64,000 bases of DNA from Vanrija pseudolonga. Lineage: Eukaryota; Basidiomycota; Tremellomycetes; Trichosporonales; Trichosporonaceae. Location: NCBI RefSeq assembly GCF_020906515.1, contig NC_085854.1, positions 2,232,001-2,296,000 of the forward strand. The letters run 5' to 3'. Position 1 is the first letter of the stretch. Every line of letters begins with the position of its first letter. This document shows, one piece after another, positions 22,827 through 34,930 of this stretch. The notes below the pieces were generated by a model, which worked only from the letters and a program-made list of their open reading frames with translations, searched no databases and had not been told where the DNA came from. A program made the position numbers and the translations under genes.

Positions 22827-24709
22827 GGTGCGCGGGTGTGCGCGAGAGGTGGAGAGGAGCCAGGCGTAGATGAGATGGAGCTGGGCGAAAAGACAGTCGT
22901 GACGTGAAGGGTTGTCGCTTGCGAGCAGGCGAGTGATTTCTCGGGTTGCACTGGCCGCACTGGATCTTGTCCTGCCTGACCTGCTCGACATGGCAATATT
23001 GGGTGAGATTTCGATCAATACATGGGCAACCAGGGCCAGGGGCAGCAGCAGCACGACTTGCTGCGCGTCATGCCGCCATGCCTCATGCCTCGCGCCAAGA
23101 ACGTGCCCAACCGGTGACTGCTTGGCCAAGCTCCAAGCTGGGCGCTCAAGCTGGCCCTAGCATCGTCATGTCGCGCGCTCGGCAGTCGTCGTGAGCGAGT
23201 GAGTGCAAGTCGACACGAGTCGAGTTCGCTGAACATACGCATCGACGACGCCGAGCATCATGAGCGAATGCAACAAACACCCACCGCGCCCACCCCCACC
23301 CGCCTACTTATACCACCCTGAGCCAGCCAGGGAGTCGTGTCGTGCCGCACCGCGCCGCTACCAGCCTTCGTCTGCCACTCACTCAAGCAAGCGCAGTCCG
23401 TGCCCACCGCGATGATGGCCAGGCGAGGCGCCACCATTCAGCGGCCAAGTGTGTAGCTAGCTGGCAGTTCGGCGCTGCTGAGCCAAGGCGCGCCAGCCGT
23501 CACTCAGTCTGCCGGGCGCAAACCCCCACTCGCCTCGGTCGACGCGCAGCAGCTCCACCGTCGTCGCGTCGTCGCCCCGGTGATCCTCGGCCTGAGGTGG
23601 CTACGCTCGCTTCTCCCAGGTACTCGTGCGGGTCGGAAAGTCACTCTGGGGCCAGCGGCCAGCGACGTACGTTGACTTCAGACTTGAGCAGGCGAATAGT
23701 GCGCACGCGCGCTGAAAAGACCCCGACGTTGCCGAGATTGCGAATACGTCGTCGATAAGCTCTGCTCGCTCTGCACGGGGGTCGGACCGGACGCAAGGGG
23801 AGCGGGCTGGGGTGGTCGTGATTCGTTCAGATGCGCCCCGCCGTTGTTGTAGAAGCAGCCGGACGCTGGACGTAGCAGTGGCCTGGAGCATAGATGGGCA
23901 CGCTCGTAGATCACGAAGAGAGCACGCCCAGCGACCAGCGGCCCTTGGGCGGGAGACTTGTTCCGCCCACCACTCACCTCACCCACCCCCGACCTGCGTT
24001 GCTAACACCACACACGCAGCAAAATACCGCACCCCCTCATCAGCCGACTGCATCGGCCGTCTCCCACGCCGTGCACCGAGACGGACGAGGGAGTGTCGGC
24101 TGGCGGGCGTAGGCCGCCAGGTGTCAGCCGCCAGCAGCCGCCGCCGCCGCCACCAAGTCGCCTCCGACCGACTGACGTCGCCACACCCACGTCGTCGTCG
24201 TGGTCGTCCACATTCCAATGAATGCCACATGACGAGCGAGCAGAGGAAAGATCCTACGCATGCCGCGCTAGCTCGGCGGGCGTGGTGCTGCTGCTCCCTG
24301 CATAGTACATGAGTGATGACGACACGGCGCACCAGAGGACCCTGCTTGCCTACCTCACCAGGCACTCACGCGTTATCTGTGGCTCCCTCCTGGTTTCTGG
24401 CGTAGTGGCAAAGTTGACGAGGACGAGGACAGACGACAGAGGATCCGACGAGGGATGGGCAGCAGAGCCAGCACCACGCCAGCACCAGCACCAGCGCCCA
24501 GACGACGTCGCCACCCACCCGCCCGCTCGCCTCGCGTTGCGACCTTGCCGAGCTTGGCAGCTGCGGAGCGCGCGGCCGGCCGATGCGTAGGTCTGTCTGT
24601 GTCTTGTGCCGCCCGCTCGCTGGGAGAGAGAGAGGTATAAGAGCTCGTTGTGTCGTTTCCCAGAGACGGCCACGCCAAGCGCACCCTCTCAATCACACAC
24701 TCGGCAGCC
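22827..24709. other. Gene-free region between Kre9-like gene and MARVEL-like gene
   Basis: This 1.9-kb region lies between divergent genes, so it holds both promoters. No ORF in it has protein character; the longest (23342-23758 and 23812-24312, +) are Arg/His-rich. A TATA-like element lies near its right end. Confidence 0.55.
24635..24643 (+). promoter_or_regulatory. TATA-like element of the MARVEL-like gene
   Basis: GTATAAGAG lies about 67-75 bp before the start codon at 24710, a plausible core promoter position. It is seen in sequence; function is inferred. Confidence 0.4.
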
Positions 24710-25366
24710 ATGGCTTTGTGAGTGGCGGCGGTGGCAGCGGCGGGGACGGTGGGAAGAGAGACGGCCGACTGACGACCGCAGCATCCACAGCATCATGGGG
24801 CCCGCGACGGGCTTGCTCCTCATCTTCTCCTATGTCGCTGTGAGTGGCCTCGAGCTGTCCCGCCCCTCGCGCTCGCTGACGCTCGCGCTCAGCTCGTCCT
24901 CGGCGCCGTCGTCGTCTCGTGGCAGGAGGAGCACTACTCCAACTGGCCGCCCGCGTCCGTGGCCCTCATGGTCTGCGGCGCGGTGCAGATGATCTGGCTG
25001 ACCGCCTACCTCGTGTTCCGCAAGAACAAGGTCTACAGCGCGGCCAACATGCTCTACTCGGACATCTTCTTCGCGCTCTGGGCGTTTGGCGCCGTCGTCG
25101 CGCTCACCGTGCTGCGTGTGCGCCACCACCACCGCTACTGCCCCCCCGGCCCCGAGAAGGCGGGCGACTGCGCCGGCGCGATGCGCGGCCAGATCGGCCT
25201 CGGATGGGCCCTGTTCGGCTGGGACCTCATCCACATGGTCATCCTCTTCTTCCACGTCCAGACTTCGCGCAACTCGTGGTCCACGCCGCTCGGCAAGATC
25301 CCCCTTCCTGAGAGCCGCTACCAGGACATCGAGGAGAAGAACACCGGCAAGCCTACGCGCGCGTAG
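24710..25366 (+). CDS. Four-helix membrane protein, MARVEL-like
   Basis: Three exons (24710-24717, 24782-24839, 24893-25366), 179 residues. The first coding exon is only 8 nt (ATGGCTTT); joining it to the second gives MAFIHSIMGPATG, and all phases agree. Four hydrophobic helices are clear: about 9-32, 41-62, 73-97 and 124-145, with short loops and a polar tail after EKNTGKPTRA. This is the MARVEL layout (membrane apposition, eisosome- or Golgi-type proteins in fungi). No signal peptide cleavage is expected. A specific ortholog cannot be named. The loop between helices 3 and 4 carries His and two Cys (RYCPPG, GDCAG) that could form a disulfide. Confidence 0.8.
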
Positions 25367-25592
25367 CGGCGTACGCCTTCTTCCTGCAGTTCTGTGCGCA
25401 TCGCTCGATCGCCGCCATGCTTCCTGCACTCCTGTGAACATTATAATCGTAGCCCATGTCAATCGATGCACTGCATGCGGTCCAACGGCCTCGGGGTGGG
25501 TTTGCAGATGAAAATAATGTGGTCAGTACCAAGGACGGATCACCCGCGGCATGCGTCGCCACAACGCGAGACTACGCACCCCAGCGCGCGCC

Positions 25593-26940
25593 TCACGCAG
25601 GGCCGTCCCACACGAACCGCACAGTCAAGTCGTTCCGCCCCATGCCCTCCGCGTCGGCGTCGGCAGCGTCGTCCTCGAGCTCCTCCCACGATGCGATCGC
25701 CCCCGGGCGCCGCTCGCGCAGGTGGATCTTGAGCTCGGTGAGCGACTGGACCGTCCACGGCCGGGGGAGCTTGAACGCCGTGTTGGTCGTCGGCGCCGCC
25801 GCTGGCGCCGAGACGCCCGGCGACGGGGCCTGTTCTCTTGGCGAGGCGGGCGACGGCGAGAAGAGCTGCAGCGACGGGTCGTTGGCCGGCGTCGACAGGA
25901 TCGTGATGTACAGGTCCAGGATGGCGTGGGCCACCTCTGTGGAGTAGTGTGAACACGTGTTGTGCCTTTTGCTTTCGCGCGATGACTCACCATCTACATC
26001 GCCTACGCTGACCGCATAGTCCTTCTCCCACGCCCCCTCAGACCCTAGCAGCGCGATAACGCGTTTGCCGTCCGCGTCGTCGACCTTGCCCTCGTGGGGC
26101 TTGGTTGTGCCGCTTGAGAGCAGCGCAGACGCGTACAATGAACCTAGGGCAATCACGTGTGGGGGGTATGACAGTGGTGCTGGTGTGCGATGAGCGTCGA
26201 CCGCGACGCGCCATGCTGCCTGCACAGTGTCTTTGCCGACTGAAAGAGTCAGCTAACTCGCAACGACGCGCCAGCTCCACTCACGCCCAAGCTTCTTGCC
26301 AAACTTGACAACAAAGGGGAACGGCACGGCGACACCAAACGCAAAGCACATGGTCTCGAGGACTAGCCGCTCGATATTGAGGACGCGTCTCCGCTCGTGC
26401 TCGAGCATCTGCGTGTCGACTGCCGTCATGTCGACGTGGCCTCCTCCCGCGCCGCCCTTGCGTACGAGATGGGGGAATCTCAGCGCGTACGACGCGAGGA
26501 TGATGTCTCGGGGCTTTTTAAGCGTGTCGTGGAGCTTGGATGCGACGTAGAGGGTCGTGAGGGCTACTTCCTGCGCGTGGGGGTGAGTGGGTGGCCAGCG
26601 ACGTAGCGGCTGCCAAGCCGAAGCCGCCAACTCACGACATAGTGAAAGTCGGCGTAAGGAAAGAACAGGTGGAAGCGGAGGTACAGCGTCTGTGCCGTTG
26701 CGATCGTTCGCCGCGGGCTGAGAAAGTTAGCATAAGCGCCTTGCTGCTCGCCACTCACAAGCCGCAGCGCACGCCGACGGCATCGAGTAACGCGCACGCC
26801 TGCTGTCGCGCTCTCTCCTCGCGCGAGACGCTGAGCTTGCCGCGCTGCTTGGCTGACAGCCGCTCGACCTCGACCGGATGGAAGTATGGCCTGTAGCGCT
26901 TGATGGTCGACGTTGATGCCTCGGTCGTCATGGCCGTCAT
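25593..26940 (-). CDS. CTK2: CTDK-I cyclin subunit (Ctk2/Lsc1-type)
   Basis: Five exons (26759-26940, 26636-26717, 26285-26570, 25991-26239, 25593-25936), 380 residues. It is a cyclin that partners the Ctk1/Cdk12 kinase, which phosphorylates Ser2 of the RNA polymerase II C-terminal domain. Recognised from RPYFHPVEVERLSAKQRGKLS near the start, RQQACALLDAVG, then PRRTIATAQTLYLRFHLFF and ASKLHDTLKKPRDIILASY in the first cyclin box. The second box is less regular and interrupted by a Gly/Asp-rich stretch. The C-terminal ~110 residues are Pro/Ser-rich. A second in-frame ATG three codons in (26931) is possible. The next start site to the right is a tRNA gene, 139 bp away. Confidence 0.9.
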
Positions 26941-27079
26941 TTGGAGTGTGTTGACAGTGTTCAAGAGCAGCACGAGACAACAGAAGGTCTTGAAGTGGAG
27001 GGCGAGAAGGACTGGATCCCACGTGACTCTGGTGCGCTCAAATACGACGCAATTCTGTCCCTTTCGAGAATTCCGAAAC

Positions 27080-27164
27080 GGAGACATAGCTCAGCTGGGA
27101 GAGCGAGCGACTGAAGTTCAGTTATCATATCGCTAGGTCGGGTGTTCGATCCACCCTGGCTCCA
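27080..27164 (+). tRNA. tRNA-Phe (GAA) with a 12-nt intron
   Basis: Box A (TAGCTCAGCTGGG, 27087-27099) and box B (GTTCGATCC) match polymerase III tRNA promoters. The D-arm GCTC/GAGC, anticodon stem AGCGA/TCGCT and T-stem GGGTG/CACCC all pair. The anticodon is GAA at 27113-27115, with G37 at 27116. The intron (27117-27128) sits at the canonical 37/38 position, and its TTCAG can pair with CTGAA of the anticodon loop, as in nuclear tRNA introns. The discriminator is A27164. One oddity: acceptor pair 5:68 (27084/27159) is A against G, so the acceptor stem has six pairs of seven. The body otherwise closely resembles fungal tRNA-Phe. Confidence 0.92.
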
Positions 27165-28135
27165 ACCAGGAATTCTCTTTTGGCACCGCTGGGTCTGATT
27201 CTTTGTTTGGTACCCCCACTCTCCTCCTTGGCTGGCGGCGCGTCGGCGCTTCCGTTGCCGAACTCCTTTCCTGCCTTCCAGGGATTTGGGCGATTTTGCT
27301 GACGTACAGCGTGGGGTCGCCGCATCCAACCCGCCAACCAGCTTGCCTGCGGTGACAAAGCCGTCCCAAGGCTTACCACGGCAGACTGCCCCCCCTGGCT
27401 GACCCACCCTGCCCACTCCACTCCAGTCTCCGTAGGAAGAAAAAAGCCCATGACGCCTGCACCAGGCAGGATAGCCGAGTGGGCTAGTTGCCTCCAGCTG
27501 CTGCAACCTCGGCCACAAGCCAGCCGAGTTGTGCCAGTCAGTCATGACACGCACAGAGCTTACGTCCACGGCAAGAGTAGCGCGGCAATGCATGGGCCAA
27601 CCCCGACTACATCTCCTTGTTGCCCGGTTACATGACTGCCCGCCAGCGACAGACACCATACCGACCAGCAACGACACACTCGCGCGATCCATGCTTTGTT
27701 TGCTTACACCAACTTTTTTTATTTTTACTTCTCTCTAGACGTCATCTCTCATCAACACGACTGCATCGACCGACCCTCTGCCGTGGTTAGCAAGACGCGT
27801 CAAAGGCCACATCCTTAGCACGCAAGCAGTCATCATTACTGCGCCGTGATCGCCTACCTTGCACGACTGCCGCCGCCTACAAAACTCGGCCCACCGTCGC
27901 TTACCCTGGGAGTACCCACTCGGTTTTGTCCGCCTGCCCTCTACCGCCCAGCCCAGCCAGCCCAGCGGCCATTTGCTACCACCTTCGACACTCCCATCTC
28001 ACCCACCCCGCGCGGCCGCCCCCATTGCATTTGACTTTGCCTGTCTGTCCCTTGCAACAACCTCGGTCACCCCGGGTATCCCACTCCGGCTCCCCCTCAT
28101 CCAACCCGTAACCCTCGACTTTCAACTGCTCCATC
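27165..28135. other. Intergenic region tRNA-Phe / RIB1
   Basis: 970 bp with no gene recognised. It begins with the tRNA trailer (TCTTTT near 27175 could end Pol III transcription). An AT-rich stretch with a T8 run occurs around 27710-27740. From 27840 it becomes CA/CC-rich like a 5' leader of RIB1. A tRNA box A lookalike near 27471 has no partner box B. Confidence 0.5.
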
Positions 28136-29957
28136 ATGCCAGCAGTCATGTCCCCATCTTCAGCACCAACAACGCACCACTCGGCGTACGCTACTCAGGC
28201 AGACCTCGACATCCTCAACCTCCTCACCACGGACGGACCAAAGCCGGCTACTGCCGCAACCGCTGCCGCCGCGTCGGCCCCCGCAAACGGCCAGCGCAAG
28301 AAGAGCGTCGTACGCCGCGACGCCGGGCTCGACTCGCTCCTCCTCAGCGCAGTCCTCGCCGGCAGCGACAAGATCACGCGGCATCACTTTGGACACGGCA
28401 TGACGGGCGCTTACTCGACCTGCGACCAGAGCAGGCCGTCGTCGCCCCGTCAACCCCGACCCCTCCCACGCAGCCAGCAGGCCCCGCGCTCCCAGCGTCT
28501 TCAGGCCGAGTCGGCGGCGCTCGCCTCTGCCCAGGCTAACAGTGCCATTGTGTCGGAGGCGGCGTCCTCGTCAAAGCCCGTTTCAGCCGAGGCGTCTTCC
28601 TCCTCCTCTTCGGCTGGTCCGATCGGGATTCCGACACCAGCCACATTGGCACCCCCATCACACGACCTCGCAACGTCGCCAAAAGAGTTGAAGGAGCGCA
28701 AGAGGCGCATGTCGGTCGACCCCCAGCCCATCTCGCAGCTTTTGCAGCAGGCTTCGCCAGCACACGTCAACTTTTTCCATGGACGCGGTCAGGTCGTCAA
28801 GCCCACTGGACGGCCCACGGTCAAGTGTATGGCTCGTACCCGTGTGCCCACCCCGCACGGCGACATCTTCCTCCACCTCTACCACAACACGCACGACAAC
28901 AAGGAGCACCTCGCCATTGTCACCGACCCGATCCAGCTCAGTGCCGATGCGCGTCGCCGGGCACCAAAGGGCCGCCGTGAAATCCGCTCGCGATCCCTCG
29001 ACGCAAAGTGGCGTGAAGGCGAGACCGACATGGAGCGTATCGTCCGCGGTGCTTACGTCGGCCGCTTGACCGCTGGTGCCGAGGGTGTGCCCAGCGTGCC
29101 CCGCTCCGCCGCCGAGTACGCTGCCGAGGACGCTTCCGAGGACCCCGACGCCGAAGCCGACATTCTTCCCCTCGTCCGAATCCACTCAGAGTGCTTCACC
29201 GGCGAGACGATCGGCTCGATGCGCTGCGACTGCGGCGAGCAGCTCGACGAGGGCATGCGCCGCATCGCCGAGGACCAGCACGTCGGCACCGCGCAGGACG
29301 AGTATCTTCCCACACCCGAGGCCTCGCGTGCGCCTTCCCCCGGAACCCGTGGCCACTCCCACTCCCATCCCCGAGTGCCTGGCCGCGGTGTGGTCATCTA
29401 CATGCGTCAGGAGGGCCGTGGCATTGGACTTCTCGAGAAGATCCGCGCCTACAACCTCCAGGACCTGGGCCACGACACGGTCAACGCCAACCTCATGCTC
29501 GGCCACGGTGCCGACGAGCGCACGTACGGCGTCGCTGCCGAGATCCTCCGCGACCTCGGCCTGGCGGGCGACGAGGCTCTTGGACGTGGTGGTGTGCGCC
29601 TCCTCACCAACAACCCCGAGAAGGTCGAGGGTCTTGCTGCCGAGGGCATCCGCATCACTGAGCGTGTCGGCATGGTCCCCCGCGACTGGCTGTGTAACCA
29701 CAACTCGCCCAAGCGGTCTGCACGCGAGCTTTTGGACGACGAGGAGCTGGAGTACGACGAGTACCGCGCCCGCCGTGCCGGTGTTGGCCTTCTGGGTGCC
29801 ACGACGACCCGTGGACCGGAGCTGGAGAAGTACCTCCGGACCAAGATTGAGCGCATGGGGCACAGTGAGTTTTGACGCGTCTGGTTTCTCTGATGGCCTT
29901 TGCTGATCCCGTTTCGCAGTGATTGATATTCCAGAGGAGCCCAAGGCCGACGCATGA
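28136..29957 (+). CDS. RIB1: GTP cyclohydrolase II (riboflavin biosynthesis, first step)
   Basis: Two exons (28136-29864, 29920-29957), 588 residues. It opens GTP to 2,5-diamino-6-ribosylamino-pyrimidinone phosphate, formate and pyrophosphate. The zinc site is C353, C364 and C366 in [20 protein letters not shown]. It is followed by [29 protein letters not shown], a nucleotide-site region and [12 protein letters not shown]. The catalytic core is split by a His/Ser/Pro-rich insert (about 390-418, with HSHSHP), and an N-terminal extension of ~200 residues is low complexity; both are absent from bacterial RibA. The end is acidic, rich in Tyr, Arg and Asp. The 3' exon codes only 12 residues. Expression of this gene is often iron- or flavin-linked in fungi, but no such site was identified. 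Confidence 0.95.
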
Positions 29958-30372
29958 CGAGTGTTCTCCCCCTTTATTTGCCAGAGTAGTCATCTGTACA
30001 TCATATGCACTGTCTTGTTTTGTAAACTGAACAATGAGCAGCTTCAGTTGCAGCATTCCGTGGTTGACTCGGCTGGCTCCACATTGACCCACCGAGAGTT
30101 TTGCCACTGTGTGTGTCTGATTTTGTCCCTTTTGGTGGTCGACCCCACGCGTGTTTCATTTTCATTTCAACCTTCACTTTAGAAACGCGTCGCGTCGACC
30201 TCCTTGTACACTTTGACATTGTCACTCTTACTCTGTGGGCAAGACTTGGACGGCTTGTTATACCCCTCCCCATCGCCACTCGCTACACGACGACACAGAC
30301 ATCTTACCACCACATCTCATACTCTTGCACACTCACTGCTCGGCGCGTGATCGACCAAGCCAGCCAGCCAAA
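29958..30372. other. Intergenic RIB1 / FUN30
   Basis: 415 bp: the RIB1 3' UTR (AT-richer, 29960-30050) and the FUN30 promoter. No gene seen. Confidence 0.5.
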
Positions 30373-33300
30373 ATGTCATCGGCAGACGCAGAGCGCCGTC
30401 GCGTGAGTAGATTGATCGTCCGGGAAGATGGGGCGGATGGGCGCCGCATGACCTGGCTTGACACATGCCCGCCCCCAGTGTGCCCGCATACACAGCATGC
30501 CCCCCGCTGACAATGGTCCACAGATGCTGCTCGAGCTTAAGGCAAAGAAGCAGGCCAAGTCGGCACAACCCCCACCCTCCACTACAACCACAACCATGAC
30601 TTCCCCCCTACCCAACCGCGTGCTCGTGCCCGCAAGTTCATCACCCGCAGCTCCAGCATCGACCTCATCGCTAGCCCGTGGAACCACCCTGATCCAGTCG
30701 TCAAACATTGCACGCATGGGTAACGGCTCTGGCAGTAACCAGTCGGGCTCGCCAAACTCTGTCCTCGCCGCCTTCTCCTCGCGGGGCAACTACGCCGACA
30801 CGAAGCCAGCTGCGTCCACCGCCGCCGACTTCTCGCCCTCGTCGCCACCGCCGCTGTCCCGCTTGAAGAAGCGGTACGCCGACGAGTCGCCCACCAAGCC
30901 GTCGTCGTCCGTTTCCCCAGAACCACTACGCCCCAAGTCGCTGCCGTCGTCGAGCCGTGCGTCGTCCGGTGGCGTCGTCCGAAAGGGACCGCCGCCACTC
31001 GTCGCCGCCGCTAAGAAGCAGCACGACGCGGGCATCGACGACGAGGTCAGACGCTGGAAGGCTCAGTTTCCTCATGTGTCGCGCACGATCATCGCCCAGG
31101 CATTGTCCCGGCATATCGACAACGACCGCGGAGTGGAGAGGGAACTCGAGTCGGCAGAGTGGAAGGCCAAGCAGCTGGCCAACAGGCAAGAGGCAGAAGC
31201 TGCGGCCAAGAAGGAGGCCGCTGCAAAGGCAGCGAGCACAAAGGCGACCATCGCGAACCTGCAGTCTTACAGACACCAGCCTGCCGCTTCGAACGGTGTA
31301 TCTCGATCGTCGTCGGGAACCTCGGCACCTCTAACTCCGGATTCGCCATCGCGCCAGGGCAAACGACGAAAGAATGAGAAGAGTACGATCTACGCCAAAC
31401 GTGAGAAGGAGAGGCAGCGCAAGCGCGACCCGGATGAGGAGGGTGGCGAGTCGGAAGCCGAGGAGGTCTCGGACGACAGCGAGGACGGATACTGGTCTGG
31501 CGAGGAGGGACGGCGACGAAAGAAGCGACGATCGACCGAGGAAGACGAGGTGGACGTCGAAGGGGCTGCGTTCAAGGCGTTCAACGAGGCCGACGCCGAC
31601 GCGATCCGGGGCACCATTGCGTGCAGCGAGGACCAGGTCAACAAGATCATCAGCATGCGGCCATACGCGAGCATCGACGAGCTGCGATACAAGCTCAACA
31701 AGGCGCGTGGCGTTAGTGCCAAGCTCTTTGAGCAGTACGCCGAGATCATGGAGGGATACGTCCAGATCGACAGCTGCTTGAACAAGTGTGAGACCATTGC
31801 CAATGACATTGCCAGTGCGCTGGCGGTGTGGAAGGGCGCAGCCACAGCAAGCGACTCGACGACGGGCACGCCAAGGACAGACGGCCTCAACGACGTCAAG
31901 GTGGACGTCGCAAAGGTGTCCGAGCTGCTCGCCAAGGAGACCGACCTGCGGCGACGAACGATTCTGTCGTCGTACATCCGTTCCCAGCCCAGCACGCTGA
32001 GCGACGGCACCGTCCTCAAGGACTACCAGCTCCTCGGTATCAACTGGCTCAACCTGCTGTACAAGAGGAAAATCGGCTGTATCCTCGCCGACGAGATGGG
32101 TCTCGGCAAGACGATCCAGGTTATCGCCTTCATCGCGCACTTGAAGGAGATCAAGGGCAACGGCGGCACTGCTGGCCCGCACATGATCTTTGTCCCCGCG
32201 TCGACGCTTGAGAACTGGACGCGAGAGTTTGAGCGCTTCGCCCCCGGTGTCGACGTCGAGACGTACTACGGTAGCCAGAGCGAGCGCGCCGAGCTGCGCG
32301 AGAACCTCAAGCGCAAGTTCCGCGCAGGCAAGCTCGAGGTCGTGCTTGCGTCCTACACCCAGGTGCAGGCCGAGGACGACCTCAGGTTCTTCAGGAAGAA
32401 GCTCGAGTTCGAGACGTGTATCTACGACGAAGCGCACGCGCTCAAGAACTTCCAGACCAAGCGGTACCAGGACTTGCTGTCCATCAAGCCCAGATGGCGC
32501 CTGCTCCTTACCGGCACGCCGCTGCAGAACAACCTCCAGGAGCTCGTCGTAAGTCGCTCCAAGTTGGAATCCCGCTCACGCCCAGTCACTTCTCATGTTC
32601 ATCCACAAGGACATCTTTACCGACGCCGAGCAGTACTTGCGAGCGATCTTCAAGGTGCAGGCTGCGGGTCACGCCGACCTGCTGTCGCAGCAGCGTGTCT
32701 CGCGAGCCCGTACTATGCTCACTCCGTTCGTCCTTCGCCGAAGGAAAGCCAATGTAGGTTATCGTGCTCGGAGAGAGTGCTAACCTGCCAGGTCCTCACA
32801 CTGCCGCCAAAGATTGAGACGGTCGAGTCGTGCGAGATGACGCCGGTGCAGGCGCGCCTCTACCGCGACACACTGCGTCGCTCCCGAAAGATGATTACGG
32901 AGCTTGGCGAGGACGCTCTCGAGGCCATGGCCGACGCGGATGAGGATGGCAAGGCGCCAAAGGGCAAGAAGGCAGCGGCCAAGATCCAGAGCCGAGCCGG
33001 CAACTCTTCAAACATTCTCATGGACCTCCGCAAGGCCGCGTCCCATCCCCTGTTATTCCGACGACTGTACAACGAGAAGCGAGTTGAGCAGATCGCCAAG
33101 GCCTGTCTGAGCTCGCCCCAGTGGTGTGACTCAAACTACGACTATGTCGTTGAGGATCTCGAGGTGGGTTCGCGATCGATGTGGCCTGTGCTGACCCGCC
33201 AGATCATGAGCGACGCCGAGATCCACGCCTTTGTGAGCGAGCACGAAGAGCTCGAGAAGTTTGCCCTCGACGCCGAGGCTTTCCTCGAAGGCGGCAAGAT

Positions 33301-34015
33301 GAAGGCTCTGCAGCAGCTCATTGTCCGCTGCAAGGCAGAGGGCAAGCGAATCCTGCTGTTCTCGCAGTTCACCATGATCCTGGACATTATCCAGGTCGCT
33401 CTGAGACACATGGAGGTGGAGTACATCCGCCTCGACGGCCAGACTCGTACGGACGAGCGCCAGGGCCTGGTCGACCAGTTCAACGACGACACGGACATCA
33501 CCGTCTTCCTGTTGTCGACCAAGGCCGGCGGTGTGGGCATCAACCTGACTGCGGCGTCGGTGGTCGTCATCTTTGACCAGGACTTCAACCCCCACAACGA
33601 CCGTCAGGCTGCCGATCGCGCGTACCGCATTGTGAGTTAGCTCCGCTTGTCGCCAATGTTAGCTAATCCCACCCAGGGCCAAGAACGCTCCGTCGAAGTC
33701 ATCAAACTCATCAGCAAGGACTCGATCGACGAGGACATCTTGTCTATCGGCTTGACCAAGCTGCAGCTTGACGACATGGTCGGCGGCGAGGATGGCAGCG
33801 GCTCTGGCACGGCCACGCCCGGCGGCGCCGGCGACGACAAGACGGCCAAGGAGTTGAAGAAGAGTCTGTTGACGACTCTGCGCAAGAAGTTTGAGGACCA
33901 GGGCGACATCAAGGCGGACGAGGACGCGCAGGCGATCGACGAGGACACGGTCATGGAGGAGATGACGGCGACGCAAGTGAAGAAGGCGCGGGGGTCGCTC
34001 GCGGCGGCGAGGTAG
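30373..34015 (+). CDS. FUN30: SNF2-family chromatin remodeler Fun30/SMARCAD1
   Basis: Six exons (30373-30402, 30524-32548, 32586-32753, 32792-33163, 33203-33631, 33677-34015), 1120 residues. Fun30 slides and edits nucleosomes in silencing, replication-coupled heterochromatin and DNA end resection. The N-terminus is Ser/Pro-rich. A CUE-like ubiquitin-binding helix bundle follows (about 183-225, RRWKAQFPHVSRTIIAQAL). An acidic/basic linker precedes the DEXQ/H core: LADEMGLGKTIQ (about 532), YDEAHALKN (D645-H648), LLTGTPLQNN, then helicase C motifs LLFSQFTMILDII, YIRLDGQT, STKAGGVGINLTAA and QAADRAYRIGQ (completed across the last splice). Exon 1 is only 10 codons. All conserved helicase motifs appear intact. 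Confidence 0.95.
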
Positions 34016-34172
34016 GCGGCGGCGTCACCTGTAGTAATGCCTGCCTGCCTGCCTTACAACCACACACACATATACCTGCACACGGGGTATGCTCACAGCA
34101 TGCCCTCCCATACAACACCCCCCACCACCCACACCATAGACTGCTACACATGTCATACAATGTCGCATGCAC

Positions 34173-34930
34173 CTAGGCGAATATAGAGAGGCCGCGGACG
34201 TGGCGATCGACTGCGCCGCGGAACTGGGCGTGAGCAGTGTCAGCTGGCTTCCACCCACCTGGTCATTGTCGATGCCCTGTGTCCGGCTGTCCATCTCGAT
34301 GAGGGGGTTGCGGACGACAAACTCGATAAAGGGGCCAGTGTAGAGCTGCCGCAGGACAAAGCGGAGCGAGTCGGCGAACGGGTCGGAGAGGAGGACAAAC
34401 TTGTAGCCGGTGAGGGTTTCGTACAGGTGGAGGCGGTACTGTGGGGTCTTGTAGGAGGTAAAGGCTTCGTCTCTGCGCGGCGAGTGCGAGCGAAGCGAGC
34501 ACGGCGAGCAGGCGCGTCAGCTCCTCTCCCTCCTCCCCTTCTGCGGCCCACTCACTTGCCAGACAACTTCTTGACCATATTCCGCAAACTCAAAACGACG
34601 CCATAGACAAGCTTGGCCTCCTCGTCGAACGGCAGGCCGGCGTTACTCCCCGCGCCAACGGCCTGGGACGGCGCGATCGGCGGGATGGGCGTGGTTGCGC
34701 TCCTCGCCGAGAAGATGCTCTCGCGCGCGTGCTGCGCGCCCTGGGGCGCCGACAGCCTGTGCACTGCCGGCCGGTCGTTTGGCGTCGCGCGCACCGGGCG
34801 CGTGCGGTGCCAGTCGTGGTAGTAGACGCAGTCGCAGTGGCTGGGCGGGGCGCGTTAGCCGAGCTGCGAGGGAGGAGGGAGGGGACAGGGGGACGTACCG
34901 GTCAAAGATGTACAGCGAGTATATCGTCAT
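34173..34930 (-). CDS. BET5: TRAPP complex subunit, Bet5/TRAPPC1
   Basis: Four exons (34899-34930, 34556-34840, 34259-34472, 34173-34223), 193 residues. It is a longin-fold core subunit of the TRAPP GEF for Ypt1/Rab1, acting at ER-Golgi traffic. The start MTIYSLYIFDRHCDCVYYHDW is the family signature, joined across a 58-nt intron. Later motifs: AKLVYGVVLSLRNMVKKLSG, then SYKTPQYRLHLYETLTGYKFVLLSDP and IEFVVRNPL. A Ser/Pro/Ala-rich insert of ~50 residues (about 35-80) separates strand 1-2 from the longin helix, so it is longer than animal TRAPPC1 (145 residues). The C-terminus (GLSIFA) is a 17-codon last exon. Confidence 0.93.

Noticed and set aside
23342-24312. Arg/His-rich plus ORFs upstream of the MARVEL-like gene
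   Set aside because: No domain or splicing support; composition is that of random GC-rich DNA.
27471-27484. tRNA box A lookalike (TAGCCGAGTGGG)
   Set aside because: No box B or pairing arms within the next 150 bp.
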